In this document: piece by piece, positions 40,605-47,528 of the stretch
Layout: every line of letters starts with the position of its first letter
Numbering within the stretch: position 1 is the stretch's first letter
Origin: Pirellula sp.
GTDB taxonomy: Bacteria > Planctomycetota > Planctomycetia > Pirellulales > PNKZ01
DNA: 64,000 nucleotides
Assembly: GCA_013822735.1 (NCBI GenBank)
Contig: PNKZ01000001.1
Coordinates: forward strand, 1-64,000
Direction of reading: 5' to 3'
Notes under the pieces: model-generated
What the model saw: only the letters and a program-made list of their open reading frames with translations
Database searches by the model: none
Told to the model about the DNA's origin: nothing
Made by a program: the position numbers and the translations under genes

Positions 40605-41369
40605 TTAAGCGGCCGCTTGCGGCTTGTCGGCCCGAATCACGGCGCTGAGCGACAGTTCGTGCCCGGTGCGCGCGTTGCGGCCTGACCAAAGAACGTGCGG
40701 ACGAACGAAGCCGTGGGCTTGAAAGCGATCCAAGAAGGCCTGCTCGACCATCGCGCCGCCGATGCAGCGAAACCAATCGTTGATCGCCGCGCGTGTTTCC
40801 ACCGGAAGTTCGCTCTTGAGAACGATCTCGGCGAAGATCGTGCGACCGCCGGGCTTGAGCACGCGGGCGACTTCTTTGATCACCGCGTCTTTGTCGGGCG
40901 ATAAGTTGTAGATGCCGTTGGCCGTGACAAGGTCGACGGAAGCGTCGGCCAAGGGAATCGCATCGGCCGGCGCGTGCAACCAAGCGACGTTGGAAATGCC
41001 GCCGGCGGCGAAGTTCGCCGCGGCCTTTGCGAGCATCGGCTCGGCCAGATCGAGGCCGAACAAGCGTCCGGTCGGACCAACCTTCTTGGCGTATAGAAAC
41101 AAGTCCAAACCGGCTCCGCAGCCGAGGTCGAGCACCGTTTCTCCCGGCTTAGCGTCGACGTAGGCCTGCGGATTGCCGGCCCCGGTGAACGACTCCCAGA
41201 GGCCGGCGGGCAATTGCTCGAGCACGGCCGGATCGTAACCGACGCTTTCGGCGAATTTGCGGCCGACGGGAAAGCCGTGCTTTTGATCGGGCGTCGCGGC
41301 TACCTGACCGTAGCGCTCGGCCACAGCCGCTTTGATTTCTTCAGGCGAGAATTGAGCGAGCGTCTTCAT
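40605..41369 (-). CDS. ArsM-like SAM-dependent methyltransferase
   Basis: A 254-residue class I methyltransferase, with SAM motif I VLDLGCGAGLDLFLYAKKVG and acidic ribose-binding FGLDLAEPML. Its N-terminal lead (VAERYGQVA) and WFRCIGGAMVEQAF resemble arsenite methyltransferases. However, the segment aligned with the family's first arsenic-binding Cys (usually within SLGCGNP) reads FTGAGNP, so that Cys is missing. An arsenic substrate is therefore doubtful. The start is the ATG at 41369; the track start at 41621 lies in the rhodanese gene. Only 5 bp separate it from that gene. A thiol or sulfur-linked substrate would fit the operon. Confidence 0.75.
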   Translation of the reverse strand: MKTLAQFSPEEIKAAVAERYGQVAATPDQKHGFPVGRKFAESVGYDPAVLEQLPAGLWESFTGAGNPQAYVDAKPGETVLDLGCGAGLDLFLYAKKVGPTGRLFGLDLAEPMLAKAAANFAAGGISNVAWLHAPADAIPLADASVDLVTANGIYNLSPDKDAVIKEVARVLKPGGRTIFAEIVLKSELPVETRAAINDWFRCIGGAMVEQAFLDRFQAHGFVRPHVLWSGRNARTGHELSLSAVIRADKPQAAA

Positions 41370-41374
41370 CGGCC

Positions 41375-41785
41375 CTATTCTCCCTGCTTCCCTTCGAAGC
41401 CGGCTTTGAGAAGTTCTTCGTAGCCGGGCTTGAGCGCCCGTACTTGATAGCCTTGTTGCTCCAGAATGCCCGCGGCCTTCTTCGAACGCATGCCGACGAC
41501 GCAATACGTGTACAGGATGGCGTTCTTCGGCAATCGTGCGAGCATGGCAGCATCGACGATTTTTCGCTCGATCGCGCTGATCGGCAGCGAGACTGCGCCG
41601 GCGACGTGTCCGCTGGTCCATTCCGGCCTTTCGCGCACGTCGACAAGCACGGCCTTGCCGCCGGCGACGTTTTCACGCACCGTAGCGAGGGAATCGGTCG
41701 TGTGCTCGGCGGCTTGCGCCAGACTGCAGAATAAACCTCCGAGGATTATGACGATGAAACAACAGAGCCGCGAATTCGGCGACAT
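41375..41785 (-). CDS. Exported single-domain rhodanese
   Basis: A 136-residue sulfurtransferase. It has a signal peptide (LCCFIVIILGGLFCSLAQAA), the rhodanese block VLVDVRERPEWTSGHVAGA and an active-site Cys in YTYCVVGMRSKKAAGIL, a six-residue loop as in persulfide-handling rhodaneses. AAGGAG upstream sets the start at 41785 rather than 41821. It sits between a cysteine desulfurase and a methyltransferase in a sulfur-themed operon. Since it is predicted to be outside the cytoplasm, direct persulfide transfer from the cytoplasmic desulfurase is not simple. Confidence 0.85.
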   Translation of the reverse strand: MSPNSRLCCFIVIILGGLFCSLAQAAEHTTDSLATVRENVAGGKAVLVDVRERPEWTSGHVAGAVSLPISAIERKIVDAAMLARLPKNAILYTYCVVGMRSKKAAGILEQQGYQVRALKPGYEELLKAGFEGKQGE

Positions 41786-41833
41786 GACACACTCCTTGGG
41801 AATAGGGACGGCAACGCTCAACGACGATCGCGG

Positions 41834-42988
41834 TTAGAAAATACGTGCGGCCGGCAACGTGCCGACGCGAATGCGGGAAACGATCAAGCGGATCACGGCT
41901 TCGATTTCAGAAATCGTCGTCCCACGGCCGAGGCTGAATCGTACGGCCCCGAGGGCGACATCCGGCTCGACTCCCATCGCCGCCAGCACGGGGCTGATCG
42001 CGACGCTTCCGGCATGACAAGCCGAACCGATTGATGCGGCGACCTCGGGCATCGCCCCCAACAGATCACGTCCGCTACGACCGCGAAAGCCGACGTTCAA
42101 TGTGTTCGGCAGTCGATGCTTCGGGTGACCGTTCAGCACGATCTGGTCGCCGAACGCGGCTTGGAGTCCGCTCCAGAGAGCATCGCGCAGCCCTTGGATC
42201 GAAGTATCGTCGATCCAGGCCTGCGACAGTTCGCAAGCGGCCCCGAGCCCGACGATTTCCAACACGTTCTCCGTGCCGGCACGCCGGCCGGCTTCGTGAT
42301 CCGCGCCGTGCATCAAGGGTTCCAGGACGACGCCCTCGCGAACGTAGAGCGCGCCGACGCCCTTCGGCCCGTACAGCTTGTGGCCTGCGACGGACAGCAG
42401 GTCGACGCCCAAGGCTTCAACGTCGACTGAGATCTTGCCGACCGACTGGGCTGCGTCGCTGTGCAACAATGCCCCGTGTTCGTGAGCGATCTCGGCAATC
42501 TCCCAAAGCGGCTGGATCGTGCCGACTTCGTTGTTGGCGTGCATGATCGAAATCAGCGCCGTCTCCGGGCGGAGTGCTTGGCGCACGTCACTCGGGTCGA
42601 CTAGCCCGTATCGATCGACGGGTAACATCGTGATTTCGGCCCCGAGCCGTTCCAAAAAGGCGACCGGCCCCAGCACCGACGGATGCTCGATCGCAGTGGT
42701 GATCAGATGAAATGCCGAAGTCGAGCTGCGGCCGAAGTAGAGTCCTTTGATCGCGGCGTTATTGGCCTCCGTCCCGCCGGACGTAAAGACAATCTCCGTG
42801 GGATCGCAGCACAGCAGCGATGCGACCTGCAGGCGGGCATGCTCCACGGCGTCGCGTGCGGGAGAGCCCGCCCAATGCACGCTCGAAGGATTGCCGAAGG
42901 CCTCGGTGATATACGGCGACATGGCCAGCGCCACTTCGTCGGCGACGGGAGTCGTCGCGTTGTGATCGAGATAAATGCAAGGCGTCAT
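41834..42988 (-). CDS. Cysteine desulfurase (NifS/IscS family)
   Basis: A 384-residue PLP enzyme that removes sulfur from cysteine, leaving a persulfide. The sequence shows IYLDHNATTPVADEV, TSGGTEANNAAIKG, the lysine site SVAGHKLYGPKGVGALYV, the RRAGTENV block and a catalytic Cys in IGSACHAGSVAISPVL. These mark group I (NifS/IscS-like). Its ATG overlaps the ArsR stop by 4 bp, so the regulator and enzyme are translationally coupled. No isc scaffold genes are nearby, so this is unlikely to be the main housekeeping isc locus. Confidence 0.9.
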   Translation of the reverse strand: MTPCIYLDHNATTPVADEVALAMSPYITEAFGNPSSVHWAGSPARDAVEHARLQVASLLCCDPTEIVFTSGGTEANNAAIKGLYFGRSSTSAFHLITTAIEHPSVLGPVAFLERLGAEITMLPVDRYGLVDPSDVRQALRPETALISIMHANNEVGTIQPLWEIAEIAHEHGALLHSDAAQSVGKISVDVEALGVDLLSVAGHKLYGPKGVGALYVREGVVLEPLMHGADHEAGRRAGTENVLEIVGLGAACELSQAWIDDTSIQGLRDALWSGLQAAFGDQIVLNGHPKHRLPNTLNVGFRGRSGRDLLGAMPEVAASIGSACHAGSVAISPVLAAMGVEPDVALGAVRFSLGRGTTISEIEAVIRLIVSRIRVGTLPAARIF

Positions 42989-43374
42989 CGCTTGCCCGCC
43001 TTTTCGCGTCCCGATTTCGAGGCGCGAGTCACCGCCTTGGCCTTCGCCAAGCGTTCTTTATCGGCCTGAATTTCCGCCGGCGTTCGCTTGACGACGGGGT
43101 CGTCGCGCTCGACGACCGCCAACAGGTCTTTCACCAATCGCGGTCGCGAAAGGTAGTAGCAGCGCAACGTACCGTCTTGCGCGTAGTCGACGAGCTTGGC
43201 ATGTCGGAGGACGGCGAGATGCTGCGAGATGTTCGCCTGTCGCGCCGGGAGAATCTCCTCCATATCGGTCACGCATTTCGGCCCATCGACGAGCTCCAGC
43301 AGGATCGCCAGCCGTGTGGGATGCGAAAAGGCCTTGAGCAGTTCTGCGGCGTTTTGAGAATCTTCGGGCGGCAC
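42985..43374 (-). CDS. ArsR-family regulator of the sulfur operon
   Basis: A 129-residue winged-helix protein. LLKAFSHPTRLAILLELVDG begins the ArsR fold and ILPARQANISQHLAVLRHAKLV is the recognition helix. The classic metal motif ELCVCD is replaced by GPKCVTDM, with one Cys (C34) and a second Cys at LRCYYL (C72), a two-cysteine set-up that could sense persulfide, as in SqrR/BigR-type regulators. The tail is Lys/Ala-rich. It leads an operon with cysteine desulfurase and rhodanese, so sulfur sensing is a reasonable inference; arsenic sensing is less likely because the metal site is incomplete. Confidence 0.85.
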   Translation of the reverse strand: MPPEDSQNAAELLKAFSHPTRLAILLELVDGPKCVTDMEEILPARQANISQHLAVLRHAKLVDYAQDGTLRCYYLSRPRLVKDLLAVVERDDPVVKRTPAEIQADKERLAKAKAVTRASKSGREKAGKR

Positions 43375-43616
43375 GACAAGTTACCTGGATTCAAGTATTC
43401 GATTATTCGAATGTATAAATCCGCGGCTCGGCGAAGTCAATGCAGAACCTCAATCACTGAGGCGTGCCGCCTCAACGAGATTACGACGTCGGGTGGCCAT
43501 CTTCGTCGCATCGGAAACATGCATCGGTCGAACGGAATCAGTCCGCCATACTGGCGGGTGGCGATGCCTACTTGGCGAAATGGCGTCCGTGATCTGGTCC
43601 ATAGCTCGGGAACAAG

Positions 43617-43682
43617 TGACCCTGTAAACCGTTCCCATGACCCTGCAAATGACCCTGTAAATCGCGAGCATGACCCTGTAAA
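43617..43682 (+). repeat. Direct repeats of TGACCCTGTAAA
   Basis: Four copies of a 12-nt unit start at 43617, 43638, 43650 and 43671 (the second with GCAAA), spaced 21, 12 and 21 nt. The region 43375-43749 otherwise shows no gene. Minus-strand ORFs over it are repetitive (FTGS repeats) and not believable proteins. Confidence 0.6.
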
Positions 43683-43749
43683 CGCGCGACCGCCGCGGCG
43701 TGGCGCACGGACGTTCAAATCCGATCGCATGCCGTTGTGCCTGCCCGCG

Positions 43750-44180
43750 TCACGCCGAATACTTCAGAACCCGTTTGGCCATCTCGACATCGGGATGGCG
43801 ATAGAGAAACGGCGCGACGTAGCCGTACACACAGGGTTCCAACGTGTTGTCGTCGCCCCGACTAGACGAGACAAGAAGCCCTTCGGCCAACAAGTCGAAG
43901 GGCTTTCTCATTTGTGGGACTAGGTTTACGCCGTCGAGCGTCCAGTTGAAACCGGTGATTTCGTGCAGCCGACGCTTTTCGGCGATATCCGCCGCAAGCC
44001 ATTGGGCGGACAGAGCTTGGGAAAGTTCAAACACTTTCACAGCCAAGTCGGCTCGCTCAGAATGCTGACGGCCGCACCCTTCGAGCTTCGCGAGCAGACG
44101 GGTATCTTTGGAGCGGAGTTCGGTTTGCTTGGCGGCGAACGATTCGGCTTCCATCTCATCGAGCAGTTGCAAATCGTACC
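43750..44180 (-). pseudogene. 3' fragment of a large serine recombinase
   Basis: The end of the minus-strand ORF (44160 to 43750) reads TELRSKDTRLLAKLEGC, QWLAADIAEKRRLHEI, FNWTLDGVNLVP, and MRKPFDLLAEGLLVSSSRG. This is the C-terminal coiled-coil and tail of large serine recombinases, which usually carry AEKRRLL and xRxPFDLLAxG patterns. The resolvase catalytic domain and zinc ribbon are absent, and upstream sequence in the same frame is unrelated. I treat it as a remnant of a mobile element next to the tRNA array. Confidence 0.6.
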
Positions 44181-44674
44181 TCGGTCCGCAGTGCTCCTGG
44201 AAGAATACGCACCTCTGAGAAATCCCGAGGCGGCTGCGCGCGCATGTACGCCGGCTCGGCTGGGTCGTCCGTTCGCTCAGTGACGTGAGATTGCTTAGGA
44301 CCGGAAAACATTTTTCAGAAAACGTGCGAACAAATCGCCGTTCGCGAGCATCTATGTTTGTACGAACGCAACGATGCCGGACGGACCGGCGCGGTGCTAA
44401 CGAAAATGCCGCGCTACTTACGATAGCAACGACGGTAACGAAAACACTGTCGTGCCAATGAAAGTCGCCGAGGTCGCCATGCCTTTCACATTGATACCGC
44501 TCGAAGCACGAGCCTTGAATACACGAACTATAAAGACCGAACGAGGATTGCCGGGTAGCTATCCCCGAATGTTCTGCGCCCAGTGTTTCGGGCAAGAACA
44601 ACGGGGGAATATGCTCGCCGCGCCTCCGCTGCGCATGTGACGCCGGGCAAACTATGCCTGACGACGGCTTATCC
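44181..44674. other. Region between recombinase remnant and tRNA array
   Basis: About 490 bp with no recognisable gene. The minus-strand ORF continues through but reads as non-coding composition. It could contain the promoter of the array. Confidence 0.4.
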
Positions 44675-44707
44675 AAGCCCGGTGTCACCAAGACACCGGG
44701 CTTTTTT
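44675..44707. terminator. Strong rho-independent terminator before the tRNA array
   Basis: AAGCCCGGTGTC and GACACCGGGCTT form a perfect 12-bp stem with a 5-nt ACCAA loop followed by TTTT on the + strand. It separates whatever lies upstream from the tRNA array that begins 40 bp later. Confidence 0.85.
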
Positions 44708-44745
44708 CGTGCGCTGAAATAACGGCAACGACTGAATGCCTGATT

Positions 44746-44817
44746 GGGTTGGTAGCTGAGATGGTTTAGCGCCGGGCTGAAAACCCGGAGACGAGGATTC
44801 GAGCACCTCCCGACCCA
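44746..44817 (+). tRNA. tRNA-Phe(GAA)
   Basis: Acceptor GGGTTGG/CCGACCC, anticodon stem CCGGG/CCCGG and loop CTGAAAA read GAA. T loop TTCGAGC, but the 53-61 pair is A-A instead of G-C, so the T arm is slightly degenerate. Followed by CT. Confidence 0.75.
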
Positions 44818-44870
44818 CTTGGATGTGAGGAGAGGGGTGAGGGGACAGGGGTGAGGGGTGAGTATCGCCG

Positions 44871-44929
44871 CTCGCCACTTATCACTCGCCACTTATCACT
44901 TATCACTTATCACTTATCACTTATCACTT
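44871..44929 (+). repeat. ACTTATC heptanucleotide tandem repeat
   Basis: Two copies of CTCGCCACTTATCA are followed by four of CTTATCA and a partial copy. A GTGAGGGG-rich simple sequence precedes it (44822-44870). Low-complexity spacer inside the tRNA array. Confidence 0.85.
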
Positions 44930-45013
44930 CCGCGGAACGCTGACTGTTTACGGAGAACCGAACATGCACGAAGCACACATCTGGAAATGCAAACGCGCGA
45001 CCTGGCTTTTTTT

Positions 45014-45085
45014 GGGGTCGTGGCGTAACGGTAGCGCATCCGCCTTTTAAGCGGAACGGCAAGGGTTCGACTCCCTTCGGCCCCA
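45014..45085 (+). tRNA. tRNA-Lys(TTT)
   Basis: All four arms pair: acceptor GGGGTCG/CGGCCCC, D stem GCGT/GCGC, anticodon loop CTTTTAA between TCCGC and GCGGA, T arm AAGGG-TTCGACT-CCCTT, discriminator A, then CT. No CCA encoded. Confidence 0.93.
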
Positions 45086-45107
45086 CTGAACCTGGCGAAG
45101 CAGACGA

Positions 45108-45193
45108 CGGCGCGAAGCCGCGGCTGTTAAGCGATATGGTCGTTGCGTGTTCCTCAAGAGAATGAAACGAGGGTTCGATGCCCTCCGCGCCGA
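45108..45193 (+). tRNA. Degenerate tRNA-like element, anticodon arm reads Leu(CAA)
   Basis: Acceptor CGGCGCG/CGCGCCG is perfect and the T arm GAGGG-TTCGATG-CCCTC is good. The anticodon loop CTCAAGA sits on a wobble-rich stem. About 15 extra nt separate the acceptor from a D-like hairpin GCGA...TTGC, and no long variable arm exists as expected for Leu. Probably not a functional elongator tRNA. Confidence 0.5.
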
Positions 45194-45227
45194 CTCCGCG
45201 CGCACTTAAGGAGTGGTAGTGAACGAC

Positions 45228-45300
45228 GGGATCAAAGTGTTAGCGGCAGCACGCCCGGCTCTTAACCGGGAAAGTGAAGGTTCGAGCCCTTCTGGTCCCA
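45228..45300 (+). tRNA. tRNA-Lys(CTT)
   Basis: Acceptor GGGATCA/TGGTCCC, anticodon loop CTCTTAA between CCCGG and CCGGG, T arm GAAGG-TTCGAGC-CCTTC, discriminator A followed by CT. A second Lys isoacceptor. Confidence 0.92.
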
Positions 45301-45326
45301 CTCGCGGTATGAGATTGAGAACGAAC

Positions 45327-45398
45327 GCACTGGTGGTCCAGCGGCCACGATGCTGCACCCGTAATGCAGAGACGAGGGTTCGATTCCCTCCCGGTGCT
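45327..45398 (+). tRNA. tRNA-Thr(CGT) with C33
   Basis: Acceptor GCACTGG/CCGGTGC, anticodon stem CTGCA/TGCAG, loop CCCGTAA. Position 33 is C instead of the near-universal U, so decoding ability is uncertain. T arm GAGGG-TTCGATT-CCCTC. Followed by CT. Confidence 0.8.
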
Positions 45399-45443
45399 CT
45401 GAGTACGCGCGTGATGATCTTTGACAATTCGGTACGTCCTTGA

Positions 45444-45514
45444 GCGCCCGTGATGTAACGGCAGCGTACCGCTATGCCACGGCGGAGGTGCGGGTTCGAT
45501 TCCCGCCGGGCGCT
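45444..45514 (+). tRNA. tRNA-Gly(GCC)
   Basis: Acceptor GCGCCCG/CGGGCGC, D stem ATGT/GCGT, anticodon loop ATGCCAC, T arm GCGGG-TTCGATT-CCCGC, discriminator T, then CT. Confidence 0.9.
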
Positions 45515-45543
45515 CTTATTTGTAGATACAAGTTATTTCCGTT

Positions 45544-45617
45544 CGGCGTGTGGGAAAGTCTGGGATTCCGCCGGTTTCGGGTACCGGAGAGCGTCGGTTC
45601 GAATCCGACCACGCCGA
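45544..45617 (+). tRNA. tRNA-Pro(CGG)
   Basis: Acceptor CGGCGTG/CACGCCG, D stem GGAA/TTCC, anticodon loop TTCGGGT between CCGGT and ACCGG, T arm GTCGG-TTCGAAT-CCGAC, discriminator A, then CT. C1-G72 is unusual in most bacterial tRNAs but occurs in bacterial tRNA-Pro. Confidence 0.9.
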
Positions 45618-45641
45618 CTGGCTGACGCATATCAGGTTCGT

Positions 45642-45717
45642 TGCGGTGTGGCCCGTGTTGGTATCGGGCGGGCGTCTGTTAAACGTCATAGCGCAGGTTC
45701 GATTCCTGCCGCCGCAG
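45642..45717 (+). tRNA. tRNA-Asn(GTT)
   Basis: Acceptor TGCGGTG/CGCCGCA, D stem GCCC/GGGC, anticodon loop CTGTTAA, T arm GCAGG-TTCGATT-CCTGC, discriminator G. T1-A72 start. Confidence 0.88.
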
Positions 45718-45747
45718 CCTTGGGCTTGCAACGAGAAATTGTTTCGT

Positions 45748-45820
45748 AGTCCCGTGGCCTAGCGGCGAAGGCAGCACCCTTACAAGGTGACGACCGTGGG
45801 TTCGAGTCCCACCGGGACCA
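45748..45820 (+). tRNA. tRNA-Val(TAC)
   Basis: Anticodon loop CTTACAA on CACC/GGTG, T arm GTGGG-TTCGAGT-CCCAC, acceptor GTCCCG/CGGGAC with an A-C mismatch at the terminal pair. D stem GCCT/AGGC. Followed by CT. Confidence 0.85.
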
Positions 45821-45837
45821 CTCGTTTGAGTTTTCTT

Positions 45838-45912
45838 GTCCTCGTGGAGCAGCCCGGAGTGCTCGCCTGCCTGTCACGCAGGAGATCGTGGGTTCAAATC
45901 CCATCGAGGACG
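45838..45912 (+). tRNA. tRNA-Asp(GTC)
   Basis: Acceptor GTCCTCG/CGAGGAC, D stem GAGC/GCTC, anticodon loop CTGTCAC between CCTGC and GCAGG, T arm GTGGG-TTCAAAT-CCCAT, discriminator G (an Asp identity base), then CT. Confidence 0.92.
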
Positions 45913-45926
45913 CTGGCGACGATGAC

Positions 45927-46005
45927 GGCACGGTACGCAAACGGGAAAAGCGGCCAAGCTCAAACCTTGGTGAATCATTTGTCGGTTCGACTCCGACCCG
46001 TGTCA
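45927..46005 (+). tRNA. tRNA-Leu(CAA)
   Basis: Acceptor GGCACGG/CCGTGTC, anticodon loop CTCAAAC between CCAAG and CTTGG, variable region of 10 nt (short for Leu), T arm GTCGG-TTCGACT-CCGAC, discriminator A, then CT. Confidence 0.85.
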
Positions 46006-46030
46006 CTGGCTGCAAGTTCCAGTAAGTTTC

Positions 46031-46112
46031 GCGTCGGCTAGGCATCGGCGTGCCTCGGTGGCCGTAACCCACCCGCCTTCGGGCATTGCAGGTTCGACTC
46101 CTGCCCGACGCA
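46031..46112 (+). tRNA. tRNA-Tyr(GTA) with C33
   Basis: Acceptor GCGTCGG/CCGACGC, D stem AGGC/GCCT, anticodon stem GGTGG/CCACC with loop CCGTAAC, giving GTA but C at position 33. The 14-nt variable arm (GCC-TTCG-GGC) is class II as for bacterial Tyr. T arm GCAGG-TTCGACT-CCTGC. Confidence 0.85.
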
Positions 46113-46136
46113 CATTGACGGCAGCACTGCGGCAAC

Positions 46137-46209
46137 GGCTCGTTCGTCTATTGGTTTAGGACCCCGGCCTTTCAAGCCGGAAAGGCGGGTTCGATTCCCG
46201 CACGAGTCG
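46137..46209 (+). tRNA. tRNA-Glu(TTC)
   Basis: Acceptor GGCTCGT/ACGAGTC, D stem GTCT/GGAC, anticodon loop CTTTCAA between CCGGC and GCCGG, T arm GCGGG-TTCGATT-CCCGC, discriminator G, then CT. Confidence 0.93.
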
Positions 46210-46235
46210 CTCGCTTCCAAGTTCAACACAGAAAT

Positions 46236-46320
46236 GGCCAAGTGGTGCAACTGGTAGACACGCGACGCTCAGAACGTCGTGCCCACATGCGGCATGGGAG
46301 TTCAAATCTCCCCTTGGTCA
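46236..46320 (+). tRNA. tRNA-Leu(CAG)
   Basis: Acceptor GGCCAAG/CTTGGTC, anticodon loop CTCAGAA between CGACG and CGTCG, 16-nt class II variable arm, T arm GGGAG-TTCAAAT-CTCCC, discriminator A, then CT. Confidence 0.93.
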
Positions 46321-46338
46321 CTTCGAGAGTTTCTTTGA

Positions 46339-46407
46339 CGCAGGCGGACCAGTGTCCAGCGGAGCCTCATAAGCTCTGACGGCCGGGTGCGACTCCCGGG
46401 CCTGCCA
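46339..46407 (+). tRNA. Degenerate tRNA-Met(CAT)-like element
   Basis: Anticodon loop CTCATAA on GGAGC/GCTCT reads CAT. The acceptor has a C-C first pair, the D region is shortened to a GGAC/GTCC hairpin, and the T loop is TGCGACT, losing U55. Functionality doubtful. Confidence 0.65.
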
Positions 46408-46414
46408 CTTGAGG

Positions 46415-46498
46415 CAGTTATGAGTTGTGAGTGATGAGTTATGAATGACGGGCGCCTGATCGTCATGTCCTCATAAGCACCATTCATCACGCATAACT
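46415..46498. repeat. Spacer with AGTTATGAATGA-type inverted repeats
   Basis: Repeated GAGTTATGA/GTGATGAGTTATGAATG words on the left and CATTCATCACGCATAAC on the right form an imperfect inverted repeat. No tRNA or ORF is supported here. Confidence 0.5.
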
Positions 46499-46504
46499 TT
46501 CTGC

Positions 46505-46575
46505 GGGCTGCTGGTCCAACGGGACGACACCTGCCTTGCAAGCAGGAAATCGGGGTTCGACTCCCCGGCGGTCCA
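46505..46575 (+). tRNA. tRNA-Ala(TGC)
   Basis: Acceptor GGGCTGC/GCGGTCC includes the G3-U70 pair that identifies tRNA-Ala. Anticodon loop CTTGCAA between CCTGC and GCAGG, T arm CGGGG-TTCGACT-CCCCG, discriminator A, then CT. Confidence 0.9.
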
Positions 46576-46617
46576 CTTTCGCCGTTGAAGGCGTCTTCAA
46601 CCGCCTGACGGTTCTAT

Positions 46618-46691
46618 GGTGTTCGTGGTGTAGCGATTTCTGCACGCCCGACTGTGAATCGGGAAGCATCGGTTCAACCCGTTTCGACATT
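46618..46691 (+). tRNA. tRNA-His(GTG)-like, T arm degenerate
   Basis: Anticodon loop CTGTGAA between CCCGA and TCGGG, D stem GTGT/GCAC and a G at the -1 position fit tRNA-His. The acceptor is weak (several wobbles and a mismatch) and the T stem is reduced to about three pairs around TTCAAC. Confidence 0.6.
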
Positions 46692-46721
46692 CGCTTTTAG
46701 TCATTCATCCTTGAGGTTCCC

Positions 46722-47321
46722 ATGGTCGCGTCCGTTCTCCAGCGTCCGACGCTGGTACTCAATCGCAACTGGCAGCCAGTGAACGTCGCGACGGTCGGTC
46801 GGGCGCTGCTCATGATCTGGAACGAATCGGCACGAGTCGTCGATCCGCACGACTACCAGATGTACGACTGGGCTGATTGGTCGCGGCTCGCGCCTCAGGA
46901 TGGCGAGCCGTTTATCCGGGCCGTCCGTGCGCGCGTTCGCGTACCGGAAGTCGTAGCTTTGGCCGCGTACGATCGCTTGCCGTCGGCGGCAGTCTCGTTC
47001 AGCCGTCGTAATATCTTTAAACGTGACCACTACACATGTCAGTACTGCGGCGTGCAGCCCGGCGGCGACGAGTTGACGATCGACCACGTCGTGCCGCGCG
47101 CTCAGGGGGGCATTTCGAGTTGGACGAACTGCGTGTTGGCCTGCGTGGCCTGCAATAAGCGCAAGGCGGATCGTACACCGGAGCAAGCAGGATTCCACTT
47201 GCGTAAACCGCCGGGTCGTCCTGCTTGGAAGCCGCTGTATGCGGCGCCCAACGTGCGCATCGCAAGCTGGGAAAAGTTCGTCAGCGAAGCCTACTGGAAC
47301 GTAACACTGGCGGAAGAGTAA
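46722..47321 (+). CDS. HNH endonuclease inside the tRNA array
   Basis: A 199-residue protein. The N-terminal part (LVLNRNWQPVNVATVGRALLMIW) is the lead domain shared by many free-standing bacterial HNH proteins. The nuclease follows: zinc Cys pair CQYCG (106-109), IDHVVPRAQGG (H122), then TNCVLACVACNKRKADRTP with the central N136 and a second Cys pair. The last HNH position is Asn, as is common. It lies between tRNA-His and tRNA-Trp on the array's strand, 30 nt after the preceding tRNA, and codons look native. It could act on DNA (homing, defence) or be a stable resident; the sequence does not say which. Confidence 0.88.
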   Translation: MVASVLQRPTLVLNRNWQPVNVATVGRALLMIWNESARVVDPHDYQMYDWADWSRLAPQDGEPFIRAVRARVRVPEVVALAAYDRLPSAAVSFSRRNIFKRDHYTCQYCGVQPGGDELTIDHVVPRAQGGISSWTNCVLACVACNKRKADRTPEQAGFHLRKPPGRPAWKPLYAAPNVRIASWEKFVSEAYWNVTLAEE

Positions 47322-47365
47322 CAACGTCGGCGCCGTCTCGAATCTGGGACCGTTGCCGACGTCAC

Positions 47366-47435
47366 ACGAGCGTGCTCCTGGGAGAGCAAGCGGTCTCCAA
47401 AGCCGCCCCACGAGGTTCGACTCCTCGCGCTCGTG
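47366..47435 (+). tRNA. tRNA-Trp(CCA)
   Basis: Acceptor ACGAGCG/CGCTCGT, anticodon loop CTCCAAA between GCGGT and GCCGC, T arm CGAGG-TTCGACT-CCTCG, discriminator G as required for bacterial Trp, then CT. Confidence 0.9.
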
Positions 47436-47440
47436 CTGAT

Positions 47441-47514
47441 GCCGACGTGGCTCGACAAAGAAAGGCGCCGGTTTTGTAAACCGATCCATGCTGGTGCGAA
47501 TCCAGTCGTCGGCT
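47441..47514 (+). tRNA. tRNA-Thr(TGT), T loop altered
   Basis: Acceptor GCCGACG/CGTCGGC is perfect, anticodon loop TTTGTAA on CGGT/ACCG reads TGT. The T loop is TGCGAAT, so U55 is G. D arm weak. Followed by CT. Confidence 0.78.
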
Positions 47515-47528
47515 CTGGTGGAATTCGC

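Noticed and set aside
45108-45193. tRNA intron to explain the 15 extra nt
   Set aside because: The extra sequence lies between the acceptor and D arms, not in the anticodon loop, and no self-splicing intron core is present.
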